Below, in pieces: positions 1 through 13,191 of a DNA stretch of 64,000 nt. The first letter of the stretch is position 1. The number at the start of each line of letters is the position of its first letter. The stretch comes from Clarkia xantiana subsp. parviflora. Lineage: Eukaryota > Streptophyta > Magnoliopsida > Myrtales > Onagraceae. The notes under the pieces are model-generated. The model searched no databases. It was not told the DNA's origin and saw only the letters and a program-made list of their open reading frames with translations. The position numbers and the translations under genes were made by a program. The stretch covers positions 27,149,772 through 27,213,771 of the forward strand of contig JAPTYO010000010.1 in the NCBI GenBank assembly GCA_036873135.1. The letters run 5' to 3'.

Positions 1-671
1 AAAAACTTATATAGGTTTATTATGAGGTTTGATTACTAAAATGCAAACTAAACTTTGAGTGTTTTGTAAAAAAGAAAAAAAACTGAACTTTTTTTTCTTA
101 GCAAAAAATAAAATTAACTTTACAAAACATAGTAAAGCTCGAACTAAATTGATTTTTATATTAATTGAAACACGTGTTCATTTGATGCATGATGGACAAA
201 TCAATATAACTTTTGTTAACAAACATTATGTGGATATTACGTATTCAAATTTCATCACTTTTTAATGGAAAAATCAACATAGTTACACTTTGCTATGTTT
301 GATAAAGTTGAGTTTGTTTATTTGTAAAAAAAAGGTTTGATATGTTTATTATAGAGCAGGGTAGTCACCTTGATCATGCACAGCATCTTCAACTTCGATC
401 GTATTGTCTTTTCCAAATTCAATCGGCGAATACAGAAATCCGAGCAAAAAGTTCTCCAAGTTTTGTATTTCGTTCACCTCTTAAGTTTTCATCCCCTTCC
501 TCCTCTTTTTCATCTCTTTGAAGGTTCATAATCAAATTGGTACTTGAGATAACATGTCAAGACGAATTGATACCCGAGACACTTTTTGTGACAAATTGAT
601 ACCTGAGAAGATCCAATGGTTGCACCTTCTAAAAAATCTTTAGTTTTGGATGAAAAAGGTCATGTGCGTTT

Positions 672-1275
672 TGTTAAATTACGGGGAGTAATCACTACGG
701 ATACTATAAATATGGTATATGCTAGTAATCGATATTACGCAGCGGAAGATTCGCACATACCTCAGACGTAATCCGTAGTCCCAAGAACTTGCAGCAGAGA
801 GTTCACGGTCCTCAGGTCGGCACTCGTAGAAGTTCTTGTTAAGGAAGTCCTACGCGGTATATTCTCCACAGCAAAGCCTCAGATCGATTCTTTATAGGGA
901 CGAATCTCCGGAGTGTTTGCTCGAAGGCAAATTGGCACACCCTTGGTGTTGGTTAGGTTCGGCCGAACTAACGGTGGTTATGGGGGAATGATTTTCTCTC
1001 AAATCACAACTAGAGGAAATTATGATTAAACCTAATAAAACCAATAATACCCCATATATATAGGAAGAGTAAAATGGTGAAAAGTCCACTTTACCCTCAC
1101 TATTAAATTCGGCCGGCCACATGTATAAGGAGGCTCAATTTTGGGCATATCATGTCAATTGAGATTTAGGTCTAGCCCAATGTCCTAATGTGATATTTAC
1201 CCAATTGTCTTAGGTAACATATACATATACATATAATGGGCTTCCATTTACGGCGCCCATCTCCATATGCTTACA
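672..1275 (-). mobile_element. Copia-family LTR, copy 1 (no internal region)
   Basis: This segment aligns with the LTRs at 33756, 40529 and 45962. Shared blocks are the GTAATC/CGTAGT end, the TTCTTGTTAAGGAAG block, a TATATATAGG TATA region and the TTCGGCCG motif. Read on the minus strand it starts TGTAAGCAT and ends AACA-like (TTTAACA). No gag-pol or primer-binding site adjoins it, so it behaves as a solo LTR or a fragment. It lies directly upstream of the psbW fragment and may have cut the gene. No target duplication is recognisable. Confidence 0.75.
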
Positions 1276-1324
1276 CATTTCACGTGACCACTTTAGGCGA
1301 AAATTCAAAAAATATATTTTATGC

Positions 1325-1555
1325 ATTTGGGAGGGCATGAGCTCATTGGCAGCGATGTGTGCAGCCACGATGTCGGGTCCTGCCATGGCTCTGGTGGACG
1401 AGAGGCTGAGCACATAAGGAACCGGGCTGCCCTTTGGGTTGAGCAACAACCTGCTCGGGTGGATACTTTTGGGGGTGTTCGGTCTCATCTGGTCATTCTA
1501 CTTTGCGTATGCCGGTTCCCTCGAGGAAGACGAAGAGTCGGGATTGTCTCTCTAA
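1325..1555 (+). pseudogene. psbW: psbW last-exon pseudogene, copy 1
   Basis: In one frame this reads as the C-terminal half of photosystem II reaction-centre protein W, the small thylakoid membrane subunit. Visible are the end of the thylakoid transfer domain (PAMALVDER), the mature segment [15 protein letters not shown], the membrane helix, and the acidic tail [10 protein letters not shown] followed by TAA at 1553. In the conserved STEGTG motif the Glu codon is TAA (1415-1417), so the frame is broken. The transit peptide and upstream exon(s) are missing, and a Copia LTR lies just upstream. Family assignment is firm from the tail and helix. Loss of function is inferred from the internal stop and the missing N-terminus. 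Confidence 0.85.
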
Positions 1556-2493
1556 ATGATGGAATGCTTCTTCGATTTTATGATATATGCAAGTGTAGAA
1601 TATGGAAGAGAGCATATGAATTATGATGTCTCTGTTGTTTCAAGGTTGTATAATATGATTGATATAAGTACTTTGTTGTGATCTATCTGTGTGTAGCATG
1701 TTTCAGCTCAGTGTTTCTCTACGGGTGGGGCCTTGAAATCAATTCATTCCATCACCAAAAAAACTGAGTCATGGTCTTATTCACAAATAAACACAAAAAC
1801 TTATATAGGTTTATTATTATGTTTGATTACTAAAATGCAAACTAAACTTTGAGTGTTTTGTAAAAAAGAAAACAAACTGAACTTTTTTTTTCTTTGCAAA
1901 AAATAAAATTAACTTTACAAATCATAGTAAAGTTCAAACTAAATTGATTTTTATATTAATTGAAACACATGTTCATTTGATGCATGATGGACAAATCAAT
2001 ATAGCTTTTGTTAACAAACATTATGTGGATATTACGTATTCAAATTTCATCACTTTTTAATGGAAAAATCAACATAGTTTACACTTTGCTATGTTTTATA
2101 AAGTTGAGTTTGTTTATTTGTAAAAAAAAAGGTTCGATATGTTTATCATAGAGCAGGGTCGTCACCTTGATCCTGCACAACATCTTCAACTTTGATCGTA
2201 TTGTCTTTTCCAAATTCAATTGGCGAATACAGAGATCCGAGCAAAAAGTTCTCCAAGTTTTGCCTTTCGTTCACCTCTTAAGTTTTGCCTTTCGTTCACC
2301 TCTTAAGTTTTAATCCCCTTCCTCCTCTTTTTCATCTCTTTGAGGGATTATAATCAAATTGGTACTTGAGATAACACGTCAAGACAAATTGTTACCCGAG
2401 ACAACTTTTGTGACAAATTGATACCTGAGAAGATCCAATGGTTGCACCGTCTAAAAAATCGTTAGTTTTGGATGAAAAATGTCATGTGCGTTT

Positions 2494-3078
2494 TGTTAGA
2501 TTACGGGGAGTAATCACTACGGATACTATAAACATATCGATATTACGTAGCGGAAGATTCGTACATACCTCAGACGTAATCCGTAGTCCCAAGATCCTGC
2601 AGCAGGGAGTTCACGGCCCTCCGGTCGGCACCCGTAGAGGTTCTTGTTAAGGAAGCCCTACTCGGTATATTCTCCACTGCAAAACATCAGATCGATTCTT
2701 GACAAGGACAGATCTCTGGAGTGTTTGCTCGAAGGAAAATTGGCACACCCTTGGTGGTGGTTAGGTTCGGCCGAACTTATGGTGGTTATGGGGGAAGGGT
2801 TTTCTCTCAAATCACCACTAGATGAGAATTATGATTAACCCTAATAAAACCCCTAATACCCCATATATATAGGAGGAGTAAAATGGACAAAATTCCACTT
2901 TATTCTCACTATTAAATTCGGCCGGCCACATGTATAAGGAGGCCCAATTTTGGGCCTCTCATGTCAATTGGGATTTAGGTCTAGCCCAATGTCCTAATGT
3001 GACATTTACCCAATTGTTTTAGATAACATATACATATAATGGACTTCCATTTACGGCGTCCATCACCATATGCTTACA
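2494..3078 (-). mobile_element. Copia-family LTR, copy 2 (no internal region)
   Basis: Counterpart of the LTR at 672 in the second tandem unit. It has the same orientation, TATATATAGG block and GGCCGGCC motif. On the minus strand it begins TGTAAGCAT. It was most likely copied by the segmental duplication and not by a second insertion, because its flanks match those of copy 1. Confidence 0.75.
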
Positions 3079-3127
3079 CGTTTCACGTGACCACTTTAGG
3101 CGAAAATTCAAAAAATATATTTTCAGC

Positions 3128-3357
3128 ATTGGGGCGGCCATGAGCTCATTGACAGCGATGTGTTCAGCCACGATGCCGGGTCCTGCCATGGCTCTGGTGG
3201 ACGAGAGGCTGAGCGCATAAGGAACCGGGCTGCCCTTCGAGTTGAGCAACAACCTTCTCGGGTGATACTTTTGGGGGTGTTCGGTCTCATCTGGTCGTTC
3301 TACTTTGCGTATGCCGGTTCCCTCGAGGAAGACGAAGAGTCGGGATTGTCTCTCTAA
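3128..3357 (+). pseudogene. psbW: psbW last-exon pseudogene, copy 2
   Basis: Second copy of the psbW terminal exon, with the same transfer-domain end, helix and [10 protein letters not shown] tail. It carries the same TAA in place of the Glu codon of STEGTG (3218-3220). It also has a one-base loss at the conserved LGW (reading GGG TGA), which shifts the helix and tail out of frame, and a Gly to Glu change in LPFGLS. The shared stop implies that the nonsense mutation came before the tandem duplication or was spread by gene conversion. The frameshift is private to this copy. Confidence 0.85.
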
Positions 3358-3664
3358 ATGATGGAATGCTTCTTCGATTTTATGATATATGCAAGTGTAG
3401 AATATGGAAGAGAGCATATGAATTATGATGTCTCTGTTGTTTCAAGGTTGTATAATATAATTGATATAAGTACTTTGTTGTGATCTATCTGTGTGTAGCA
3501 TGTTTCAGCTTAGTGTTTCTCTTCAGTTTGGTCTTTGAAATCAATTCATTCCATCACCAAACAAACTGAGTCATGGTCTTATTCACAAATAAATACAAAA
3601 AGTTATATAGGTTTATTATTAGGTTTGATTACTAAAATAGTAGAACCGGATTTTTTTTGTAGTG

Positions 3665-4097
3665 TTTAAAAATCCGTTTATGCTGCCAGTTACTTGGATA
3701 GATAATCACGGAATACGAAATGTCTCCTAACAAGAAGACGGAAATTTGATAATAATAATAATAATAATATCTAAGCAGAACATACATTAATTATTTAGTT
3801 ATGTAATTTATTATCACAAACTGCACCCATCTCTCTCGCTATGCTTATTTCTGTTGGTATTTTACTAAATAACTAACCTCCCTATCAAATAATACAAAGA
3901 CAGTTCATATTTTATGTAGGAGAGATTCAAATTAAATAATTAAAAAAACATTATTGATTCCTTTTCAACTGACTTATAAATCATAGCACAAATCTTGAAT
4001 TGGCTAAATAAATTTTGAATTTATATATATATATAGTTTTCGCTGTTAAAGAAAAGGTTTGGTTCGATATATTAGGATATATCTCTTAATATGTGTT
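3665..4097. other. AT-rich spacer, no gene seen
   Basis: Low-complexity AT-rich DNA with a short (TAA)n run near 3749-3770 and a TA run near 4023-4035. No open frame with recognisable similarity was found. The next feature on the right is the poly(A) end of a LINE. Confidence 0.6.
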
Positions 4098-4570
4098 TTT
4101 TTTTTTGCCAAAAAGGAATTCATTCAAACAAACCATATCAAATTCAGTACATCAAGACGGGATAAAAACCCGATCATTATTAAGCAACAATAAAAGAGAG
4201 GCGGGGGTTGGAAAACCCAATTATCAATACACGACCTCTTTCTGAATTGTATAGCGTTCCAGTTTGCACATTCATTTGCTTTCCTGGGGATAGCTCTCCA
4301 CTTGACGTTACTTAGACGAGTCGCTAGGTGTTTGATGTTAAAGATTAAAGGTTGAATCCTCCAATTCGCCTGGCTTGAATCCTCCGTGATGGATATGGCC
4401 ACTTCTCTAGAATCTGTCTCGATCTCCACCTGCGTCCATCGTTCTTGAATCGCAAGTTTCGTAGTTTCATGAACCGCAGTCGCTTCTAAGATTAAACTCC
4501 CCAGCTCATTGATACGTCGGTTTAACCCACCTAGGGCAGCTCCGTTATGAATCCCGTGCAACGACCCCAA
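4098..4570 (-). pseudogene. LINE 3' end: RNase H-like domain fragment with poly(A)
   Basis: On the minus strand the frame encodes the C-terminal part of the RNase H-like (RVT_3) domain that ends many plant L1-type LINEs. Visible are the IETDSREV motif with its catalytic Asp, a WRIQPL block and the IPRKANECAN block that corresponds to the usual HVPREANxxAD. The frame stops at 4124 and is followed on that strand by an A-rich run (T-run at 4099-4110), the expected poly(A) tail. Reverse transcriptase and endonuclease are absent, so this is a severely 5'-truncated copy. Confidence 0.75.
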
Positions 4571-5428
4571 TGGCTCCTGTTTAGATGTGACGTTTTTTTG
4601 GTACTACTAGTATCTAATGACTAAGAACATGATATTATTAAATATATGTGGATAATGAAAAAAGTATAATTACTTCTTGAATAATGAGTCCAACGACAAT
4701 TCATCCGGACTTACATAAATTCCTTCCAAGCATTATTTATATAAATTAAGTATTAACTAAAATATCGTAATTTATAATTATAATACACATATTAGGTAAC
4801 ACATCAGACCAAACATCCAGTTAGGCCACATTAGTTTTTCCGCTGTATGAGTGGCCAAAGTTCATAATTGCATTCACTTAATAGAGTTTCCAGTGAGATT
4901 CCGAAATAAACACGAGAACTATTATATATATTATTCACATCGATATTCGTTTTTTAACCAATTTATAAAGTTATTTAAATCTATTTCCCCTTCTATGATT
5001 ATGGTTGTAAATTAATTAATATACATCAATCATAGTTAAGTCTAAGTAGATTCTTCAAACCTCGATTAATTAGTTGAAGATTTGTAACGGATTGCTATCT
5101 AATCATTTGCAAACACAATTAGTTGTTCTATATATATATATATATCACGATGGATGGTGATATATGTTGGATCAAGAATGAATAATTAGTCTTAACGGGT
5201 CGACTTCTCTTAGTTATATTAAACTGCTATTTTGAACACGATGATAGAACCAGCGTAGTGTTTGTTCATAAAATTTGATCGAAAGAACCCTATCCTAAAA
5301 AATAAATAAATAAACATTTAATAAAATGAATATACACGATCACCGCTACTAGTTCGGACCCATATTCTCGCTAATGCATTATTGTATTCGCGTTGGCTAT
5401 TAAGTACTCTCCACTACAACACCATCGA
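4571..5428. other. AT-rich distal upstream region of the Aux/IAA gene
   Basis: No coding similarity, repeats only at microsatellite level (TA run near 5130-5145). The right part merges into the Aux/IAA promoter. Confidence 0.5.
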
Positions 5429-5455
5429 CCGACAACGTGCTTGCAAGGGGAGACA
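5429..5455 (+). promoter_or_regulatory. Pair of auxin-response elements upstream of Aux/IAA
   Basis: CCGACA at 5429-5434 and GAGACA at 5450-5455 are the reverse complements of TGTCGG and TGTCTC, the high-affinity and canonical ARF binding sites. They are in the same orientation, 21 bp apart start to start and about 530 bp before the Aux/IAA start. A further CCGACA lies at 5759-5764. Aux/IAA genes are known primary auxin-response genes, so the sites fit, but each hexamer alone is common by chance. Confidence 0.45.
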
Positions 5456-5870
5456 TGAGAGCATCGATGTTCTCATGTTCGTTAGCTGCTACACAAATAA
5501 TGATGCACACCTACTAAACTAACCCTAATTAAACCATCCAATGTCCTACCGTTGATCTCCAGTCCCCGACCGTGGCGCGTGAGAACCACTCCCCCCACAT
5601 GGTCTGCTCCTATCTGTTCGATCCACACCACCCGGGAGCGCATCTCAACCGTCGGATTAGTCGGTCCACAGGTTCAACACAATCCCAACGGCTGGTGCTG
5701 GTCGCTGTCCCCTCAATCGACAGCAACGTAGCCTTCGCTTCGCTGTCCCTCATGTGACCCGACATCCATATCTGATCCGACCCGGTTGTAACACTTTACC
5801 CCCACGCGCTTCAGCGCGTGCTTTCTCAACCAGACCTAATATTCCCCTTTTCCTAATTTATATTTATATT

Positions 5871-5878
5871 TATAAAAG
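5871..5878 (+). promoter_or_regulatory. TATA box of the Aux/IAA gene
   Basis: TATAAAAG, 113 bp upstream of the ATG at 5984, in the expected range for a plant core promoter with an untranslated leader of about 80 bp. It follows a small GC-rich inverted repeat (ACGCGC/GCGCGT) near 5813-5830. Confidence 0.6.
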
Positions 5879-5983
5879 GCTCCCTTCGTATAAACAAACC
5901 TATCTCATCAAACCCTATATATTCTTTCTTCATCGTCTTCTTCAAACACAACATCAATCATCAATCACTGGAACTTCAACGTC

Positions 5984-6481
5984 ATGGAATTTAACACCGA
6001 GATGAACATGGATACATGCACCGAGCTGCGTTTAGGGCTTCCCGGCAGCTCCGATGAGTACCCAAAACCCTCCACGTCATCAACTAGATCGAACAAGAGA
6101 GAGTTGTACGAGGAAGATGAAGAGACAGCTCCTCCGCCTGCCAAGGCCCAGATTGTGGGGTGGCCGCCGGTTAGGGCTTACCGGAAAAACAACGCGAAAA
6201 AAGTCGATGGTACGGCGTATGTTAAGGTGAGCATGGACGGGGCGCCGTATCTTCGGAAAATCGATCTCAAGATGTATGAGAGCTATCAGGAGCTTGTCAA
6301 AGCATTGGAAGATATGTTTAAGATCGGTGTCGGAAAATATTCGCAGAAGCGTGGATCGGATCAGTTGGTGCCTACTTATGAAGATAAGGATGGTGATTGG
6401 ATGCTTGTTGGAGACGTGCCTTGGTATATGTTTATTTCCTCATGCAAGAAGCTAAGGATTATGAAGGGATCAGCAGAATGA
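5984..6481 (+). CDS. Aux/IAA auxin-response repressor (IAA1-4 clade type)
   Basis: A 165-aa nuclear repressor that binds ARF transcription factors and is degraded through TIR1/AFB receptors when auxin rises. All four family domains are visible: domain [10 protein letters not shown] (residues 14-22, EAR-type repressor motif), domain II degron QIVGWPPVR (about 56-64), domain III from [20 protein letters not shown], and domain IV with [16 protein letters not shown]. The PB1 acidic core and lysine are present. Family members usually read GDVPW(D/E)MF; here the residue after W is Tyr. The whole protein is in one exon, although this clade normally has introns, so a retroposed origin is possible. 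The start is the first ATG and precedes domain I by 13 residues. Tandem ATGs occur at residues 1, 6 and 8. Confidence 0.95.
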   Translation: MEFNTEMNMDTCTELRLGLPGSSDEYPKPSTSSTRSNKRELYEEDEETAPPPAKAQIVGWPPVRAYRKNNAKKVDGTAYVKVSMDGAPYLRKIDLKMYESYQELVKALEDMFKIGVGKYSQKRGSDQLVPTYEDKDGDWMLVGDVPWYMFISSCKKLRIMKGSAE

Positions 6482-6858
6482 CAATGCTCATCATCATTAA
6501 TTAGCGCTCCGATTGGTTCCGAGTATCAAGGGACGGGCAAACGAGTCGTCGGAGGAGACATCTCTGCCGGCCGTGCAGTTTATCGGTTTCGTGTGAGCGT
6601 CTGCGAATTTTTTTAATTAATTAAAATTAAACGTCATATATATACAGCATACACAAGCACATACATCTTTTTTTTTTCTAGAGACAGACGATTGTGTAAA
6701 CACAATTTGTTCAATTTGTTTCTTGCTATCAATATTGATTTTTGTTGGTTGCCATCGCTCAATGTTTGTATGACTGTCATTTTAAGGCGGCACTTTTATA
6801 AAGAGTTTAAATCGTATAAAGTAAATGAAGATTAATAGTCTATAATGCCTACTTATGC
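6482..6858. other. 3' flank of Aux/IAA
   Basis: Untranslated and intergenic DNA. It contains a T-rich run near 6668 and AATAAA-poor AT-rich sequence. No further gene was recognised. Confidence 0.5.
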
Positions 6859-7603
6859 GGCGTTTGGACAGACGTAATGTGATATTACTTAAAATGTGAG
6901 ATTACAAATAATGCGAGCTACATAATGTAATGTTAAATTGCAGTGTTTGGTTGTGCTGTAATGTTAGATTACAATGTTTGGTATGTATTATAATGTGCAT
7001 TGTAATGTGACTTTATTATTATTATTACTCTATATGAGAGTATATTATATCTTAATCTTAATATGATAAGATTTAAAATAAATATATATTTTGACAGCAA
7101 CTAGAGCAACTAGAACATGTGTGGTTAATACCATAGTCATTTATGAATTCTAAAGACTAAATATTAAACTCAATACACACAACTACTAAAATTCTATTAA
7201 TTAAAACATTATATATATTTTTATAAGATAATTTTCATACAAAAATGCAACGAAAAAAACTTATTCATTTTATACGAATATCATGTGCATTATATATTAT
7301 TTGTTATAATAATGAGTTATGAAGTATATAAAAAATAAAAAAGCTAATAATAATAACAATTTTATTCTAATAATAAACTATAAAGATAATAAAAAAATAT
7401 TTTATCGATTTAATAAATAATAATAATAAAATAATAACACTATGTAATGTTGAATGTAATCTCATATTACATTCGTTTTTTGATGTAATATCACATTACG
7501 TTGAATGAAGTTTGGACGTACTCTTAGAATACAGCGGACATTAAATTACAATGCACATTAAACCAAAGAATGTAATGTTGATGTAATGTGGTATCAAACA
7601 CCC
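6859..7603. mobile_element. AT-rich MITE, family B copy 1
   Basis: About 745 bp with inverted ends: GGCGTTTGGACAGACGTAATG on the left and, reverse-complemented, GGGTGTTTGATACCACATTAC on the right. The ends are full of TAATGT/ACATTA words and flank an AT-rich, TAATAA-rich core. A related copy lies at 12010. The GTTTGG-type ends suggest a hAT or PIF/Harbinger derivative. No clear target duplication was found, so the superfamily is left open. No coding capacity. Confidence 0.65.
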
Positions 7604-8149
7604 ACTTTAGGTCTATAGACTGCGTGCCACTGTTGTCTAATGATAGAGAATTGAGATTAATTAAGATGCTATAAATTGATTTCTTTGCCAAAAAAAAAGC
7701 TATAAATTGATTTAAATATCTAGAATTAACAATTTTGTTGCACAAGTTATAACGATTTAATGAATATCATGCAAGGCATATATTTGCATATTTATTTTGT
7801 ACGACTTACATATTTTCTGTAATTATATGTACGTTATATATAAAAAATCAATAAATTATGGTGTAGAATATAGAATTTGAATTCACTTTTTCATTTTATT
7901 TTTATTTAAATGTATATTTTATTTTAAGAGTGAATATTCATTTGAAAATATAGAATTCGTCATTATATCATACCCTTGTAAGTTGTAATGCGGGTCCAAA
8001 CATATATATAGTAGAGAACTAGCTAACTCTATATACATATCGAAGATCTAACACCAAACTGAGTACTACAAACAAAACATGTGGAGGTTGCTTAACTAAA
8101 TATACAAGGGAAGATGATAAACTATCCAAACAATCAAGAAAAAAAAACA
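7604..8149. other. AT-rich intergenic DNA
   Basis: No recognisable gene. The sequence is AT-rich with several short oligo-A and TATATA tracts, and lies between two MITEs. Confidence 0.5.
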
Positions 8150-8462
8150 ATGTTTAGAAAACCGGACCGATAGGTGAACTGGTGAGAGGTCGACTCACAT
8201 TATATTTGGACCGATTAGGTTCGGACTGGTTCGAACATTTTAACAAAATCACCAGTCCAGCTCAACTTTTATCACTAAACCTTAAAATTCAATTTATTTA
8301 AGATTTTTTTACCATTCGAATTGGCTAACCAGCATAGATTTTCACGACCCCACACTATCTGCTGAGTGACCCCCTGCATTTTGGTCTTTTATTTGAAGTG
8401 ATTCGTTGATATGACCGGTTCACGGCCAAACCGGCCTGATGCCGACCTGGTTTTCAAAACAT
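8150..8462. mobile_element. Small inverted-repeat element (hAT-like MITE)
   Basis: The left end AATGTTTAGAAAACCGGACC matches, in reverse complement, the right end ATGTTTTGAAAACCAGGTCG. The interior is about 300 bp and has CGGTT/AACCGG-rich subterminal words, as in many plant hAT derivatives. Target duplication was not resolved. It lies about 600 bp upstream of the NDUFV2 start. Confidence 0.5.
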
Positions 8463-8596
8463 CGGAAAAAATAAATCATCAAAATTCCAAGTAGAAGAGA
8501 AGAGAGAGTTGAAAAAGAAAGAAGAACAAAAAAATCAACATTATTTACAGTCTATGCCACACTGACTGAATCGGGCCTTTTCGATGTTTTTTACTC

Positions 8597-8659
8597 TGGG
8601 CTCGTCTTGTTAGATCGCATTGGACAGACCCTTAGACTAAACGTGTATGAATTTGGGCC
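8597..8659 (+). promoter_or_regulatory. Site II elements (TGGGCY) upstream of NDUFV2
   Basis: TGGGCT at 8597-8602 and TGGGCC at 8654-8659, about 120-180 bp before the NDUFV2 ATG. Site II motifs are known in promoters of plant oxidative-phosphorylation and ribosomal genes, where TCP factors bind. The match here is by motif only. Confidence 0.45.
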
Positions 8660-8774
8660 TTAAAAGACGGCCCTTCTGCACAGTTCTTCTCTTCTTTACT
8701 CTCTTCGTCTCTCCCGAGAGCTCTCCGTCGGAGCCTGCTCTAGCAACTTCATCTCCCAATTTTCGGATCACAAA

Positions 8775-11299
<2,525 letters not shown>

Positions 11300-11629
11300 A
11301 TATAAAAGAACAGGTTCAGGTGATTGTTTCAAATAATGCTGGACAAGACAAGACAAGACATGGATGATGTCCCTTGTTCCATTTTCCTCTTAAAATGTCC
11401 GCCACCAGAATTTTGTCTGGTGATGCTCTGTTTCACACAACACTATCTATTTCTGTGCTGAAACTGCTGCTTATATGGATCACGACTTGGGATTAGAGAT
11501 TGATTTTAAGACTCAACTTTGACTCGGATTCAGAATTTTTGTTCACCTACTCTTTTGCTTTTATTTAACCACTAATAAGTCAATATATATGTTTCATATT
11601 AACTGTTATATTAACCACCCATAAATCAA
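11300..11629. other. NDUFV2 3' flank
   Basis: Probable 3' untranslated region and spacer. A duplicated ACAAG word (GACAAGACAAGACAAGAC, near 11342-11359) lies just after the stop. The stretch ends in the ATAAATCAA word (11621-11629) that is repeated at 11962 as the target duplication of the next element. Confidence 0.5.
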
Positions 11630-11961
11630 GGTAAAAACAATTTCAACTATATGTCATGATGTTCATCGCTGTATCAGATTTAAAATGTTGATATTTGATG
11701 TCCCAACTATTAGATTTGTTACATTTTACCTTTTTTTCGACTAAATTAGTGCTTTAACTTTAGGTAATAAAAATATTATGTTTTCTACTTTTGCAGGTAT
11801 CAAATTTATTGATCACGGTTTATATGCTTATCTGATGCTTAAAAATATATTTTTGTTTCATTAATTTTAAGAGAAAAAAATAGTAATAACCAATCTGATT
11901 TAAATTTGAACAGTGATTATCAAAATGATTTATAGTTGAGACTGTTTTAGGTTCTTAACCG
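11630..11961. mobile_element. MULE-like MITE, family C copy 1, with 9-bp target duplication
   Basis: About 330 bp. It is recognised by the shared words CAGATTTAAAATGTTGATATT and GATGCTTAAAAATATATTTTT and by a right end GGTTCTTAACC, seen also in copies at 27364, 38705 and 51121. ATAAATCAA flanks it on both sides (11621-11629 and 11962-11970), a 9-bp target duplication typical of Mutator-like elements. No coding capacity. It lies just 3' of NDUFV2. Confidence 0.75.
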
Positions 11962-12009
11962 ATAAATCAATCAAAATATAACTGATGATCTTGAGTAGTT
12001 TGCGAATAG

Positions 12010-12708
12010 GTTGTGATTGACATGTCGTAATGTGAGTTTACTCAAAATGTGAGATTACAAATAATGTGTTAACCCAACAAGTTGCTTTGTAAGCAATAAT
12101 GTAATATATAATATAATGTTAGACTTCATTGTTTGGTCGTACTGCAATGTGGAGTGTAATGTTAGACTACAGTGTTTTCTAATATATTTCTTGTAATGTG
12201 ATTTATATATAATATTATTATATTACATTAATAATAATAATAATAATAAATATCTGTGAAAAAGTTTAAATAAATAAATAAATAAATTTATTTAAGAAAT
12301 AATAATATAATATAATAATACAAATAAATATAATAATAAATAATACTTGAAGAAATTATATCAATTTTTTTTTATCTATTTTAAAAGATAATACTAATAA
12401 CAATAAAAACAACACTTTATAAAAATTCAACGAATACTTTATTTATTTAATAATTAATAAAAAATAATAATAACACAATAAGTAAAAAAAATCATTGGTA
12501 AAAACCAAGAAAAAATAATTCATATATTTAATAAATAAAATAATAATGAAATAACATCGGTTGTAACATTATATTACATTACAACTATTTTAAATATAAT
12601 CTTACATTAAGATAAATACTTAAGTAAACAAGTTTAAACCAATTATCGTAATTTTATATTAAAATAAAATTTACATTACATATATTTGCTAAACAAACCT
12701 ATATTAAT
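12010..12708. mobile_element. AT-rich MITE, family B copy 2
   Basis: The left part resembles the element at 6859: TAATGTGAG, then AAAATGTGAGATTACAAATAATG, then TAATGTTAGACT...TTTGGT. The core is TAATAA-rich and the right part has TTACATTA words. Ends are blurred by decay. The two family B copies bracket the NDUFV2 locus. Confidence 0.55.
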
Positions 12709-13191
12709 GTAACAATCTCGTACATCCCACATTTCATCTATATATATATAAATAAACAAAGAACAATGGAATTTGCTTAAGCCCATAATAATTTGTGTAA
12801 ATTGGGCCTTGAAATTGAAATTCCAATCCTGGACTGGACTTTCGTCATTACAAGCTAAGTAAGACTAGTAAATAAATCGTTTAAATTTTTTTGAAAAGTC
12901 ATGAAAATTTTGGGAACTTCCCTTTCCCACCCAAACTGAACCGCCCGCCATTATTTCAGTCAGTTGTTGTTTCAATTCAAAAGGACTACCACAGCTGTCT
13001 TATCCCGCTCCCAGTCTCTCTCGATTCTCTCCAAGTCTTCTTCAAGAGCTCCATCTTCAGGTATACTCTTCGTTGCTTCTACGTTCGATTCTTGCTTCTC
13101 TCCACTTCTTTCCGCGAATCCTAATTGACTCCTTCCCTTCCGTTTTGATTTGAGAATTTTCTAGTGACTAGGTTAGGAAGTAGCAGACGGA
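12709..13191. promoter_or_regulatory. H2A.Z upstream region with site II-like motifs
   Basis: This stretch holds AGCCCATA near 12780 and TTGGGCC near 12803, then a C-rich segment (CCGCCCGCC near 12942) and the presumed 5' untranslated region of H2A.Z with C/T-rich tracts (CTCTCTCGATTCTCTCC). GGCCCA/TGGGCC words are common in promoters of proliferation-linked plant genes. No TATA box was convincing. Confidence 0.4.

Larger units (their letters stand above)
1..3638. repeat. Direct tandem duplication, about 1.8 kb unit
   Basis: The sequence at 1 onward recurs at about 1795 and a third time at about 3597, where it breaks off after some 40 bases. The unit is about 1.8 kb. Both full units contain, in the same order, an AT-rich stretch, a Copia-family LTR in minus orientation and a psbW last-exon fragment with its 3' flank. 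They differ by scattered substitutions and small indels; for example, unit 2 has a short extra duplication near 2280. The left boundary may lie outside the window. The short third start suggests unequal exchange or a longer array that decayed. Confidence 0.9.

Noticed and set aside
3632..3664. CACTACAAAAAAAATCCGG on the minus strand, like a CACTA terminus, at the right end of the tandem array
   Set aside because: Only one end is seen, with about 25 bp before array sequence resumes; no partner terminus, 3-bp duplication or transposase nearby.
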